Source: Nicotiana tabacum
Taxonomy: Eukaryota; Streptophyta; Magnoliopsida; Solanales; Solanaceae
Assembly (NCBI RefSeq): GCF_000715075.1
Contig: NC_134101.1
Span: 28,140,822 to 28,204,821, forward strand
DNA length: 64,000 nt
Direction: 5' to 3'
Positions 1 to 10,270 of the stretch are shown here, one piece after another. A program made the translations under genes and the position numbers. Position 1 is the first letter of the stretch. Every line of letters starts with the position of its first letter. The notes below the pieces were generated by a model that saw only the letters and a list, made by a program, of their open reading frames with translations, searched no databases and was not told where the DNA came from.

Positions 1-728
1 ATAAATGATATGATATATCTATAATTAACAATAGAGACTGAGATATGATATAAAATGAATGAATATGACTGAGTACGAAATATCAATGAAATAATTAAGA
101 CAACAACAAGAAACGACCACTATGGGTCCCAATAGTGTCGGCATAAAGCCTAAACATGATATCTAGTATGAGTGACAGCTCAATTACTTTATCACATGAT
201 GAAATCACGGATATCAACAAGATAGAACCACTAGACAGTGTCGTGGAATCCACCAGGTCACAATTCTCACGGTGCACGCTCACACACCCGTTACTTGGCA
301 TGTGCGTCACCTCAATGCCAATCACATAACACATAATTCGGGGTTTCGAACCCTTAGAACCAAGTTTGAAAGTGTTACTTACCTCAATTCGGGCTAAACT
401 CTACTTCGAAATTCCCTTGCCCCTCAAATCGGTCTCCAAACATCCCAAATCTAGCCACAAGCAGTACAATACAATCAATATAGGCTAAAGGAATCAATTC
501 CACAAGAAAATACGAAATTATAGCCAAAATCCGAAATCGGTCCAAAATGGGCCCCCGAGTCCACGTCTCGAAATGTGACAAAAGTCACAAAATCCGAAAC
601 CCCATTCACTCACGAGTCTAACCATATCAAACTTACTCAAATCCGATCACAAAATCCCATTCAAAACCTCAAAAATCTAGCCCAAAAACTCTTCCTTATT
701 TTCCCCAATTTTTCCACCCCAAATCATA

Positions 729-1864
729 GGGTCCAGCACTTGGTAGCAGAATGTTTCCATCTAACTTGATTGTTACTTTTTTGTAGGTTGTAGATTTGGA
801 CTCAGTTTTTTAATGCATCAGAATGGATTGTTTAAGCTGCATCTAAGAAAGAGCTGTTTCATAATCTGGAAGTTAAATATGGAAAGAATTCATAATTGGG
901 TCGAGTGGCAGCATGCATTGGCAACAACAAAACTGGAGATCTTATGGAGAGCAAGTTCGACCTCCAATGTCCATTGGCAACAACACATCTGTAGACCAAC
1001 CTCTTTTCTTATTCAAATCAATCAACCATCCAAAGATAAATCCATATTTTTGAAGTATCTGCAGATCGTGATTCTTTCAATCTATTGCCACTGTACACTA
1101 CACCCTGTACCAAGTTAAATTGGTGGAGATCAAGTAGGACTCGAGCAGGGTTTGAGAACCTGGAAACCACAACAATATGGAACAGTACAGTTGATGTTAA
1201 TGGCTGGATGTCTCTTGTTTTGTCATTTCCCAGTGATATTACCAGGTTAAAATGCTCAGTCTGGGTGTTGGTCAACAAGTTACAACATCAATTCTTGGCT
1301 TGGACAATACTCTGATATATCTACACAGACAGTTATCACATGTCCTTAGCTTGACTACTGTGTAATGTTTGTGGGGTGTTAGACTATTTCTCAGTGGTAT
1401 TAGCATGGTATCATGCTTATTCTGGGGGTGGTTTAACATAATACAACACTATGGAGTTAAGCAGGCATCTCATAGGGTCCAACATGAGTTCAGAAGCCCC
1501 AAGTTCACAATGTCCAAAATGCTTTGCTTTACAACTACTGGATTTAAACATACCTACTCCTTTGGATTGCAACAAATGGCACCTGGCGAGAGCTTTGTAG
1601 GTGCTACAACAAATTGTTGGCAACTAGTGTGTGCATTCATGGTCGTCAGCAACAATTAGACGTTTCAAATTACTAGCCTTGTATTTTTCCATCTTTCATT
1701 ACGCTACTGCTACATTGTATTTGGTAGCAATAGCCATTGGATTTCTTTGTCGTATTATTTTTTTTGTAGTTCACTTGAACATGTTGTAACTTTGACCCAA
1801 TTTGGGACTTATTCAATAGATTAGTTGCTAGGTGAATAACCTAGTAGTATATTTTTTAAAAAGA
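729..1864. mobile_element. Unclassified 1.1 kb insertion in the left LTR of A
   Basis: The LTR reads straight through at the equivalent point of the right copy (about 9778-9795), so this segment is an insertion. Both junctions are slightly degenerate: about ten bases of LTR are replaced and I see no clear target duplication. Features seen are two copies of a phrase containing GGCAACAACA (near 920 and 975), a GGTATCATGC motif near 1408, a T-rich 3'-UTR-like stretch near 1745, and a small hairpin CTAGGT/ACCTAG near 1829-1845. No terminal inverted repeats, poly(A) tail or recognisable protein were found. Confidence 0.5.
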
Positions 1865-2039
1865 ACGGTAGAATTAAAGGCATAATCATGAAAATTAACC
1901 AAAACTAGATAGAAATCACTTACCCTAAACACCCACGTGAAAATCCCTACAAAAATCGCCTTCTACCGAGCTCCCAAATCAATTTTGTGATATGAACTTG
2001 AAACCCTCAATTTTGAATCTTTCATTTTGTCCAGGTACG

Positions 2040-2375
2040 CCTCCTTCGCAAACGCGGAAGCACCCTCGCGTTCGCGAAGCACAAGTTGCCTCTGACCAAA
2101 AATCCCTTCTACGCGAACGCGATCAACCACTCGCGAATGCGAACCTTCACTGACCCCTCTCATCACGAACACGGTCTCACCCTCGCGAACGCGTAGACCA
2201 ATAGCACGGGGTCCCCGGCTGCCTCTTTTCTTCTTCGCGAACACGTCCCCAATCTGATGCACTCTCAGTCCAAACCTTCATGAACGCGTCCTCTTCTTAG
2301 GGAACACGAAGGACAAACCTTCCTCAGCTACCAGATGCCCTTCGTGAATGCGAGGCCACTCTCGTGAACGTGTAA
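2040..2375. repeat. CG-dense word-repeat block (GCGAACGCG type), A left LTR
   Basis: Many variants of the near-palindromic word TTCGCGAACGCG, in both orientations, are separated by 10-25 bp of ordinary sequence. The CpG density contrasts with the AT-rich rest of the LTR. The same block is present in the right LTR at about 9960-10250. Confidence 0.75.
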
Positions 2376-3103
2376 GAGGAAACCAGAACAATTACCCCAA
2401 CAGTATTCAGCCATTAAGCCAAGTCCAAAAATGATCCGCCAACCATCCGAAACTCACCCGGAACCTAAACCAAACATACCATCAAGTCCCAAAACACGAC
2501 ACTAACTTAGTCAAACCCTCAAATCACCTCAAACAACATCAAAAATACGAATTGAATATGTATTCAAGCCCAATGAACTTTGAAATTTTCAAATTCTACA
2601 AACGACGTCAAAACCTATCAAATCTAGTCCGATTGACCTCAAATTTTGCACACAAGTCACAAATGACACCATAAACCTACTCCAACTTCCGAAATCGGAA
2701 TCTGACCCCTATATCAAAAAGTCCACTCCCGGTCAAACTTTTCAAAATTCTAACTTTTGCCATTTCAAGCCTAATTCTACTACGGACCTCCAAATCACAA
2801 TCCAGACTCGCCCCTAAGTCCAAAATTACCCAACGGAGCTAACGGAACCATCAAAATTCAAATCCGAGGTCGTTTACACATAAGTCAATATCCAGTCAAT
2901 TTTTCCAACTTATGCTTTCCAATATGATAAGTCAACTTCCAGTCAACTTTTCAAATCCGAGGTCATTTCTCAATTCATTCCGAAAAATCTCCGGACTCGA
3001 ACCAACTAACGAGATAAGTCATATAACAGCTATAAAGCACAAATGGAGCAGTAAATAGGGGAATGTGACTACAACTCTCGAAACGACTGGCCGGGTCGTT
3101 ATA

Positions 3104-3115
3104 TCCTCCTCCTCT
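3104..3115 (-). promoter_or_regulatory. Polypurine tract of element A
   Basis: The minus strand reads AGAGGAGGAGGA immediately before the 3' LTR. This is the plus-strand DNA primer site of an LTR retrotransposon. Confidence 0.85.
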
Positions 3116-3674
3116 TAAACAAACGTTCGTCCTTGAACGGGTATAAAAACATATCTGGAGTCTCAAATAGGCGTGGATATATGCTTCGCATCTCCCGCTC
3201 GGTCTCCCAAGTAGCCTCCTCGACGGGCTGACCACTCTACTGCACCTTCACTGAAGCTATATCCTTTGACCTCAACTTTCGAACCTGTCGATCCAAAATG
3301 GCCACCGACTCCACATCATAAGTCAAATCACCATCCAACTGAACCATGCTGAAATCCAAAACATGAGACGGATCGCCGATATACTTCTGGAGCATAGAAA
3401 CATGAAATACTGGATGCACACTCGACAAGCTATGTGGCAAGGAAAGCTTGTAAGCCACCTCCCCAATCCTCTGAAGTACCTCAAAAGGCCCAATGAACCG
3501 AGGGCCCAACTTGCCCTTCTTCCCCAACCTTATAACACCCTTCATGGGTGAAACCTTCAGTAGAACCTTCTCCCCAACCATGTAAGCAACATCACGAACC
3601 TTCCTGTCGGCATAACTCTTCTGTCTGGACTGCGCCGTGCGAAGCCGCTCCTGTATCAATTTAACCTTGTCCAA
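3116..3674 (-). pseudogene. Element A pol: integrase C-terminal domain and chromodomain
   Basis: The last part of the Ty3/gypsy polyprotein. An SH3-like integrase C-terminal region ([15 protein letters not shown], then [10 protein letters not shown]) is followed by the start of a chromodomain (ILDRQVRKLRS). The frame is closed by a stop at 3234-3236, where the family has the first chromodomain Trp (TGG>TAG type). The rest ([12 protein letters not shown]) continues in the same frame to the DERLF tail near 3118. In chromoviruses this domain directs integration into heterochromatin by reading histone marks. It overlaps the end of the integrase segment and precedes the polypurine tract. It cannot make a complete protein. 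Confidence 0.9.
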
Positions 3675-4346
3675 TGCATCCTAAACCAAGTCTGTACCCA
3701 AAAGCCTAGCCTTACCGGGCTCAAACCAATCCACCAGAGATCTACACCGCCTCCCATACAAAGCCTCATACGGGGCCATCTGGATGCTCGACTGATATCT
3801 GTTGTTGTAAGCAAACTCTGCGAGTGGCAAAAAATGATCCCAAGAACCCCCGAAATCGGTGACACAAGTGCGTAGCATTTCCTCCAATATCTGAATAGTT
3901 CACTCGAGCTGTCAGTCCATCTGAGGGTGAAATGATGTGCTCAACTCAACCTGGGTGCAAAACTCTCGCTGCACGGCTCTCCAAAACTTCGATGTAAATT
4001 GTGTGTCTCTATATGAAATGATGGAAACTGGTACACCGTGAAGGCGAACAATCTCTCGGATGTAAATCTCAGCCAACCGCTCCGAAAAATAGGTAGTACC
4101 AATTGAAATGAAGTGCGCGGACTTGGTCAGCTGATCCACAATCACCCAAATAGCATCGAACTTCCTCGAAATCTTTGGGAATCCAACTACAAAATCCATG
4201 GTGATCCGCTCCCATTTCCACTTTGGAATCTCTACCCTCTGAAGCAATCCACCCGGTCTCTGATGCTTATACTTCACTTGCTGACAGTTAAGGCACCGAG
4301 CTACAAATCCCATTACATCCTTCTTCATTCTAATCTACAAATAGTG
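3675..4346 (-). pseudogene. Element A pol: integrase zinc-binding and core
   Basis: The core begins with MKKD, then the zinc-finger CLNC pair, WKWERITMDF (first catalytic Asp), WVIVDQLTKSAHF, and the region of the second catalytic residue, which reads SIISYRD. A Tyr stands where the second Asp of the D,D(35)E triad belongs. In-frame TGA codons follow near 3909-3925, around the catalytic Glu segment (HPQMD-stop-QLE-stop). The frame shifts into AEFAYNN and ALYGRRC. Two stops/changes replace the Trp pair upstream of MKKD. The integrase is inactive on several counts. Confidence 0.9.
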
Positions 4347-5304
4347 CTACCTCAAGTCCTGATACATCTTTGTGGCACCCGGATGAATGGAATACCGCGA
4401 ACTGTGGGCCTCCTCAAGAATCAACTCAGGTAGCCCATCCACATTGGGCACACAAATCCGACCCTGCATTTTCAATACCCCATCATCCCCAATAGTCACA
4501 TCTCTTGCATCACAGTGTTGAACCGTGTCCTTAAGGACAAGCAAACGGTGATCATCATACTGGCGCTCTTTGATGCTATCATATAAGGAAGACCGAGAAA
4601 TCACACAAGCTAGAACCCGACTGGGCTCCGAAATATCCAATCTCATGAACTGGTTGGCCAAAGCCTGAACATCAACTGCAAGAGGTCTCTCCTCAATGGG
4701 AATGAATGCAAGACTACCCATACTCACCGCCTTTCTACTCAAGGCATCGGCTACCACATTGGTCTTCCCTGGATGATACAGAATGGTGATATCGTAGTAT
4801 TTTAGCAGCTCCAACCATCTTTGCTGCCTCAAATTTAGATGCCTTTTGTTTGAACAAGTGTTGGAGACTCCGATGATCCGTAAACACCTCACAAGACACA
4901 CCGTAGAGATAATGACTCCAAATATTCAATGCATGAACCATGGCAGCTAACTCCAAATCATGAACAGGGTAGTCCTTCTCATTAGGCTTTAATTGGCATG
5001 AACCATAAGCAATCACTCTTCCCTCCTGCATCAACAGACACCCAATGTCAATCCGAGAAGCATAACAATACACTGTATAAGAGCCTGAAGCTGACGGCAA
5101 AACTAGAACTGGAACTGTGGTCAAGGTAGTCTTGAGCTTCTGAAAACTCTCCTCACACTCATCCGACCACCTGAAAGGAGCACTATTTTGGGTCAGTTTG
5201 GTCAAGTGGATGCAATAGATGAGAAACCCTCCACAAAGTGACGATAATAACCGGCCAAATTGATAAAGCTCCAAATCTCCGTAGCTGAGGACGGTCTGGG
5301 CCAA
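4347..5304 (-). pseudogene. Element A pol: RNase H
   Basis: Two overlapping frames cover the RT thumb/connection and RNase H of a Ty3/gypsy polyprotein. Visible motifs are [69 protein letters not shown], and [10 protein letters not shown] leading into the integrase HHCC finger. The first catalytic Asp is a Tyr (CYAS where relatives B and D have CDAS/CDSS). A frameshift near 4850-4900 separates the halves. The protein would degrade RNA in RNA-DNA hybrids if intact, but here it is dead. Confidence 0.9.
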
Positions 5305-6119
5305 CTTTGAACCGCCTCTATCTTCTTCGGATCGACTTGAATACCCTCACTAGACACCACGTGCCCCAAGAATGCCACTGAACTGAGCCAAAACTCACAC
5401 TTGGAGAACTTGGCATAAAGCTTCTCCTCCTTCAACCATTGCAACACAATCCTCAAATGCTCGACATGCTCCTCCTGGCTACGAGAGTACACCAGGATGT
5501 CATCAATGAACATTATGACAAATGAGTCGAGATAAGTCTGAAACACACTGTTCATCAGATGCATGAACGCCGTTAGGGCATTGGTCAACCCAAAAGACAT
5601 TATAAGAAACTCATAATGACCATAACGGGTCCTGAAGGCTGTCTTTAGAATATTCGAATCCCCGATCTTCAACTGGTGATACCCAGACCTCAAATCAATC
5701 TTGGAGAACACCCTCGCTCCCTGAAGCTGGTCAAACATATCATCAATACTCGGCAAAGGATACTTGTTCTTGATTATAACTTTGTTCAACTGCCTATAAT
5801 CAATGCACAATCTCATAGTACCATACTTCTTCTTCACAAATAATACCGGTGCACCCCAAGGTGATACACTAGGCCTAATAAACCCCTTATCAAGGAGTTC
5901 TTGAAGTTGCTCCTTCAATTCCTTCAACTTAGCTGGTGCCATATGATATAGTGGAATAGAAATGGGTTGAGTGCCCTGCACCAAGTCAATACCGAAGTCA
6001 ATATCCCTGTCGGGCGGCATGCCCGGCATGTCTGCAGGAAACACATTCGAAAATTCCCGCACCACCGGAATAGAATCAATAGTAGGAGCATCGGCACTAA
6101 CATCCCTCACAAAGGACAA
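5202..6119 (-). pseudogene. Element A pol: reverse transcriptase (305-codon open frame)
   Basis: The longest uninterrupted coding stretch of the window. From the N-terminus it carries [77 protein letters not shown], and the polymerase box FIDDIL at about residues 204-209 (near 5494-5514), with both Asp present. It ends [18 protein letters not shown] at a frameshift near 5210 into the RNase H frame. The RT core looks chemically intact, but it is isolated from a working protease and integrase. The N-terminal Met is simply the first in the open frame; the polyprotein runs in from the protease. Confidence 0.92.
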
Positions 6120-6560
6120 ATAAGATTAAAAAAACCCTTCCCAACTATCCGCTGGGCCTTCAAATACGAAATCACCCTACTGGGAACATAGTCTAGAGAA
6201 CCTCTCCACTCAATCCTCGGTAATCCCGGCATCGCCAATGTCACAACCTTAGCATGACAATCTAGAATAACATGACATGGAGACAAACAATCCATACCCA
6301 AGATCACGTCAAAATCAACCATGCTAAGCAGTAAGAGATCAACTCTAGTATCCAGGCTCACAATGTTCACTACACACGACTGATATACACGGTCCACAAT
6401 GATAGTATCGCCCACCGGCGTAGAGACATGTACAGATGAAACTAAGGATGAGCGAAATATCCAAATAGTACTCCTCTGCTGAGCTAGACCTCCCGTAAGG
6501 CGGGGACAATACCTCTTGATGTGACCCATATCTCCACACTCAAAACAACCCCTCCCTGCA
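6107..6560 (-). pseudogene. Element A: Gag zinc knuckle fused to a protease remnant
   Basis: A complete CCHC knuckle, CFECGDMGHIKRYC, is encoded at about 6507-6552, followed by CPRLTGG. About twenty codons later the frame is already in the C-terminal half of the aspartic protease (HVSTPVGD, VDFDVILGMDCLSP, HAKVVTLAMPGLPR). Relatives B and G have a spacer plus the active-site loop LFDPGSTYSY between these parts. In A that stretch is missing, so an internal deletion has removed the catalytic Asp. The frame ends at 6107 after VISYLKAQR, just short of the RT frame. Confidence 0.88.
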
Positions 6561-7092
6561 AATGGCGGTGGGGACTGGAGGGAGCCCCGAGCACCAAAAT
6601 ACCTGCTAGAAGATCTCGGTGCCGATGAGCCCTGAACTAAAGGTGCATGGGACGAGCTTTGAGCTGGTAGGGCATTGACAAATGATTGGACCTAATGATA
6701 ACTATATGAACCATGGCAGGATGATGCACCACGGTAAACTATACGACCCCTCTAAGCATGCCTGTAAGGACGACCCTTGCCACGGTAAAATTGACCCCCT
6801 GAAGCAACACCGTTGAAATCACTTGGTCCACGAGGCCTCTTGGTCTCCCTCTCTCCACGCTCCTGGCTACGAACTATCTCTATCTGCCGAGCAATATGGA
6901 CTACCTCATCGAAAGTAGCACTAGATACCCTATCTCTATCATAAGCAACCGCAACTGATATGTGAGGCTATCAATGAACCTCCTAATCCTCTCCCTATCA
7001 GTGGGAACTAGCCAAACTGCGTGATGAGCCAACTCAGAAAACCTCATCTTGTACTGCATCACAGACATACCATCCTGACGAAGCTGCTCAAA
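6561..7092 (-). pseudogene. Element A gag, C-terminal half
   Basis: Frame-broken continuation of gag. Conceptual reading gives the end of the retrotransposon Gag domain (RFSELAHHAVW, RRFIDSL), then a basic Gly/Arg/Ser-rich spacer leading into the zinc knuckle. There are several frameshifts and stops and no open frame above 100 codons. The assignment rests on position and on short matches to the corresponding part of element G. Confidence 0.7.
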
Positions 7093-7404
7093 CTATCTAC
7101 GCACCTCCTCTCTGCGAGACTGCGGAACAAACTTCTCCAAGAAGAGAACGGAGAACTCCGTCCATATAAGTGGTGCTGCACCGACCGACCTGCGCCTCTC
7201 ATAAGCCTCCCACCACCTGAAGGCAACCCTAAAAAACTGAAAAGTAGTGAACAAGACCCCACTGGTCTCCAGAATACCTGCTGTCCGAAGCATCCGCCTG
7301 CACCTATCTAGAAAGCCTTGAGCATCCTCTGACTTAGTACCACTAAATGTTGGAGGTCGAAGCCTTCCAAATCTATCAAGCCTCCTCTGCTCATCGTCTA
7401 CCAT
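7093..7404 (-). pseudogene. Element A gag: retrotrans-gag domain
   Basis: An open segment with the conserved core of plant gypsy Gag: FGRLRPPTFSGTKSEDAQ, then DRCRRMLR, FRVAFRWWEAYERR, WTEFSVLFLEKFVP. Gag forms the virus-like particle that packages element RNA in the cytoplasm. It is separated from the N-terminal segment by stops between 7405 and 7579, and from the C-terminal half by a stop at 7093. Confidence 0.88.
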
Positions 7405-7579
7405 AACGGGGACTAGCAGCTGTAGCCGGCTGGGCTGGTAATACCCCCGGTATCTAAAGTCACTGCACTACCTGATCTGGAGTTCGGGCAATAGGGGTAT
7501 GAGTACCCCTCCCCCCAGCCTAAGCCGAAACCACCTGAGCAAGGCCAGTTTAAACTATCAGAATCTGAGATAAGGCCTC

Positions 7580-7819
7580 CTAAAGGCCTGGAATCACAAT
7601 GGGCACAACTAGTGCCTGAGCTGGTCCCACAGGCTCGTCCACAACTAGAACTTTCTCATGAACTGAGGCAACCGGTGTATCTGCAGGTGCTGCCCTTACT
7701 GTTGTGCGAGATGCACCTCTGCCCCTCTCGCGACCTCTACCCCGACCTCGGCCTCTTGCGGCCCTAGCTGGTGGTACTGGTGGATGTCCATCCTGCCCAG
7801 TAGTACGTGTTCTCACCAT
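7580..7819 (-). pseudogene. Element A gag N-terminus
   Basis: Starts MVRTRTTGQDG, the same opening as the gag starts of D (MVRTRTSGSDD) and B (MVRMRAVD), which supports this Met as the real start. It is followed by an Arg-Gly-rich tract (RGRGRGRGRERGRG) and a low-complexity acidic/proline stretch. It is interrupted after 79 codons. Confidence 0.85.
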
Positions 7820-7933
7820 CTGTGAGAGAATAGAATAGCAAAAGTTTAGTTACCGGAATCAACAAATCCGCACGACAAGAATACAAGAATGTGTAATTTC
7901 TTAAGGGTTCGGCAGCCTCTCGAAGATAAGTAT

Positions 7934-7941
7934 AGACGTCT
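7934..7941. promoter_or_regulatory. Leader palindrome AGACGTCT, element A
   Basis: A perfect 8 bp palindrome inside a conserved block between primer site and gag start (minus strand TACTGAGACGTCTATAC, then TTATCTTCGAGAGG). The same block is found in B, C and D. It is a candidate dimerisation/packaging hairpin. Confidence 0.55.
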
Positions 7942-8003
7942 CAGTACTAATCCGTAAGACTCTACTAAACCTGCTCATGACTCATGAGACTTATGTAACC
8001 TAG

Positions 8004-8015
8004 GCTCTGATACCA
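8004..8015 (-). promoter_or_regulatory. Primer binding site of element A (tRNA-iMet)
   Basis: The minus strand reads TGGTATCAGAGC three bases after the LTR end. This is the complement of the 3' end of plant initiator methionine tRNA and the usual primer of this clade. Confidence 0.92.
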
Positions 8016-9959
8016 ACTTGTCACGACCCAAAACCAACCGTCGTGATGGCGCCTATCGTGGAACTAGGCAAGCCAACTACTCAACCAGTTCAACAAAATA
8101 AAAGCTTTGAAAATTAAACGGAAGCACTTAATATTTAAGAAGCCATTTAAAAACCGAAATAAAACCACAACGCTATACGAATCCCTCCCAAAAATCGGGG
8201 TGTCACCAAGTACATGAGCATCTATGTTAGAATACAGTCTATTACAATGTCTAAGGAGTAAAAACAGAAGTACAAATAAAGATAATGAGGGAGAGTCAAG
8301 GCCTGCGAACGCCATGCATCTACCTCGATAGTCTCCGAGATCCTGTCTCCTCAATCAGCAGCCAACGTAACCGGAAGTAACTAGATCGGCACATGAGGTA
8401 CAGGGTGTAGCGTGAGTACAACCAACTCAGTAAGTAACAAACCCAAACTGTGGGCTGAAAGTAGTGACGAACTCTACCAGCGCAGTTCAATATAGAAAAT
8501 AACAGTGTAGAAATGTAGACATGCTTTCAAGTTCAATAGATATCTTAAAACAGAAAAATGGATCAAATTTGAATGATATGAAAAATATACTCCTTTACTT
8601 CTACCATTCCAATGCACATATTGTATGCGATGCACCATGCTAGCATCCTCATGTGCTCACACTCTCAAATGCTCAATCGTTTGGTATTGTATATGGCCCA
8701 AACGGCCCAGGGAAGATCCATCCCAAAATATATACATCACTGACCATTAGTCACCCGATACCGAGTATGGAAAATCCAGCCCGTGGAGAAGATCCATCTC
8801 CAGGTATAAAATGCTTCGGACAAGATCCATGTCCAGGGAAGATTCATCCCTTAATAATATCAACCGCGCTCACTGGGGTGTGTGCAGACTACGGAGGGGC
8901 TCCTTCAGCCCAAACGCTATCATAAATCAGTATAACCGTTGCGGCGTGCAGCCCGATCCCCTAAATATCACTCATAATCAGGCCCTCGGCCTCACTCAGT
9001 CATCAACCTCTCCAGTCTCTCTCACGGGCTTACAATGTCATGATACTAGCCCGAAAAAAATGATATGATATATCTATAATTAACAACAGAGACTGAGAAA
9101 TGATATGAACTGAATGAATATGACTGAGTACAAAATATCAATAAAATTAGTAAGACAACAGCAAGAAACGACCAGCATGGGTCCTAACAGTATTGGCATA
9201 AAACCTAAACATGATATCTAGCATGAGTGACGGCTCAATTACTTTATCACATGATGAAAGCACGGATATCAACAAGATAGAACCACTAGAAAGTGCCTTG
9301 GAATCCACTAGGTCACAATTCTCACGGTGCACGCCCGCACACCCGTCACTTAGCATGTGCGTCACCTCAATACCAATCACATGGCATATAATTCGGGGTT
9401 TCGAACCCTCAGAACCAAGTTTGAAAGTGTTACTTATCTCAATTCGGGCTAAACTCTACTCCAAAATGCCCTTGCCCCTCAGATCGCTCTCCAAACGTCC
9501 CGAATCTAGCCACAAGCAGTACAATACAATCAATATAGGCTAAAGGAATCAATTCCACAAGAAAATACAAAATTATAGCCAAAATCCGAAATCGGTCGAA
9601 ACCCGGCCCCTGGTCCCACGTTTCGAAATCTGATAAAAGTCATAAAATCTGAAAGCCCATTCACTCACGAGTCTAACCATACCAAATTTAACTCAAATCT
9701 GATCACAAAATCCCATTCAAAACCTCAAAAATCTAGCCTAAGAACTCTTCCTTATTTTCCCCAATTTTCCATGCCAAATCACAAATATAATGGTAGAATT
9801 AAAGGCATAATCATGGAAATTAACCAAAACTAGATAGAAATCACTTACCCCAAACATCCACGTGAAAATCCCTCTAAAAATCGCCTTCTACCGAGCTTCC
9901 AAATCAATTTTGTGATATGAACTCGAAAGCCTCGATTTTGAATCTTTTATTCGGCACAG

Positions 9960-10250
9960 GTACGCCTCCTTCGCGAACGCGGAAGCACCCTTGCGTTCGC
10001 AAAGCACAAGTTGCATGTGACCAAAAATCCCTTCTACGCGATTTAGATCAACCACTCGAGAATGTGAACCTTCACTGACCCCTCTCATCGCGAACGCTGC
10101 CTCACCCTCGCGAACGCGTAGACCAATAGCATGGGGTACCCAACTGCCTCTTTTCTTCTTCGTGAACACGTCCCCTATCTCGCGTTCGCGATGCACTCTC
10201 AGTCCAAACCTTCACGAACGCGTCCTCTTCTTCGCGAACGCGACGGACAA
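9960..10250. repeat. CG-dense word-repeat block, A right LTR
   Basis: The counterpart of the block at 2040-2375: repeated TTCGCGAACGCG variants, many changed at CpG positions (TG or CA), as expected for methylated DNA. It is truncated on its distal side by the H insertion. Confidence 0.75.
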
Positions 10251-10270
10251 ATCTTCCTCAGCTATGAGAT

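Larger units (their letters stand above)
1..3103 (-). repeat. 3' LTR of gypsy element A (left end outside window)
   Basis: Position 1 corresponds to about 9057 in the right-hand LTR of the same element, so roughly the first kilobase of this copy lies outside the window. The LTR ends at 3103, where the minus strand reads TATAACGACC (TGTAACGACC in sister LTRs), next to a purine tract. It contains an intact minus-strand 5' splice-like motif GAG/GTAAGT (GT at 382-381) and a CG-dense word block (about 2040-2375). It is interrupted by a foreign insertion at about 729-1864. Short ORFs here are not genes. Confidence 0.9.

Noticed and set aside
1406..1418. GGTATCATGC as a primer binding site of a copia-type element
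   Set aside because: Only partly matches the iMet site and no LTR end precedes it.
1018..1659. ORFs in the 1.1 kb insertion as a gene
   Set aside because: Overlapping frames on both strands, no domain, no consistent frame.
1829..1864. Helitron 3' end (hairpin CTAGGT/ACCTAG)
   Set aside because: Hairpin is short, there is no CTRR terminus at the proper distance and no TC 5' end; the junction is not A/T.
2040..2375. Regularly spaced palindromic words as a CRISPR array or restriction-site cluster
   Set aside because: Words are short, variable and irregularly spaced, with both orientations, in a plant LTR; no CRISPR hallmarks.
8653..9068. Two overlapping ORFs in A right LTR as genes
   Set aside because: LTR sequence; the corresponding left copy is outside the window and no domain is present.
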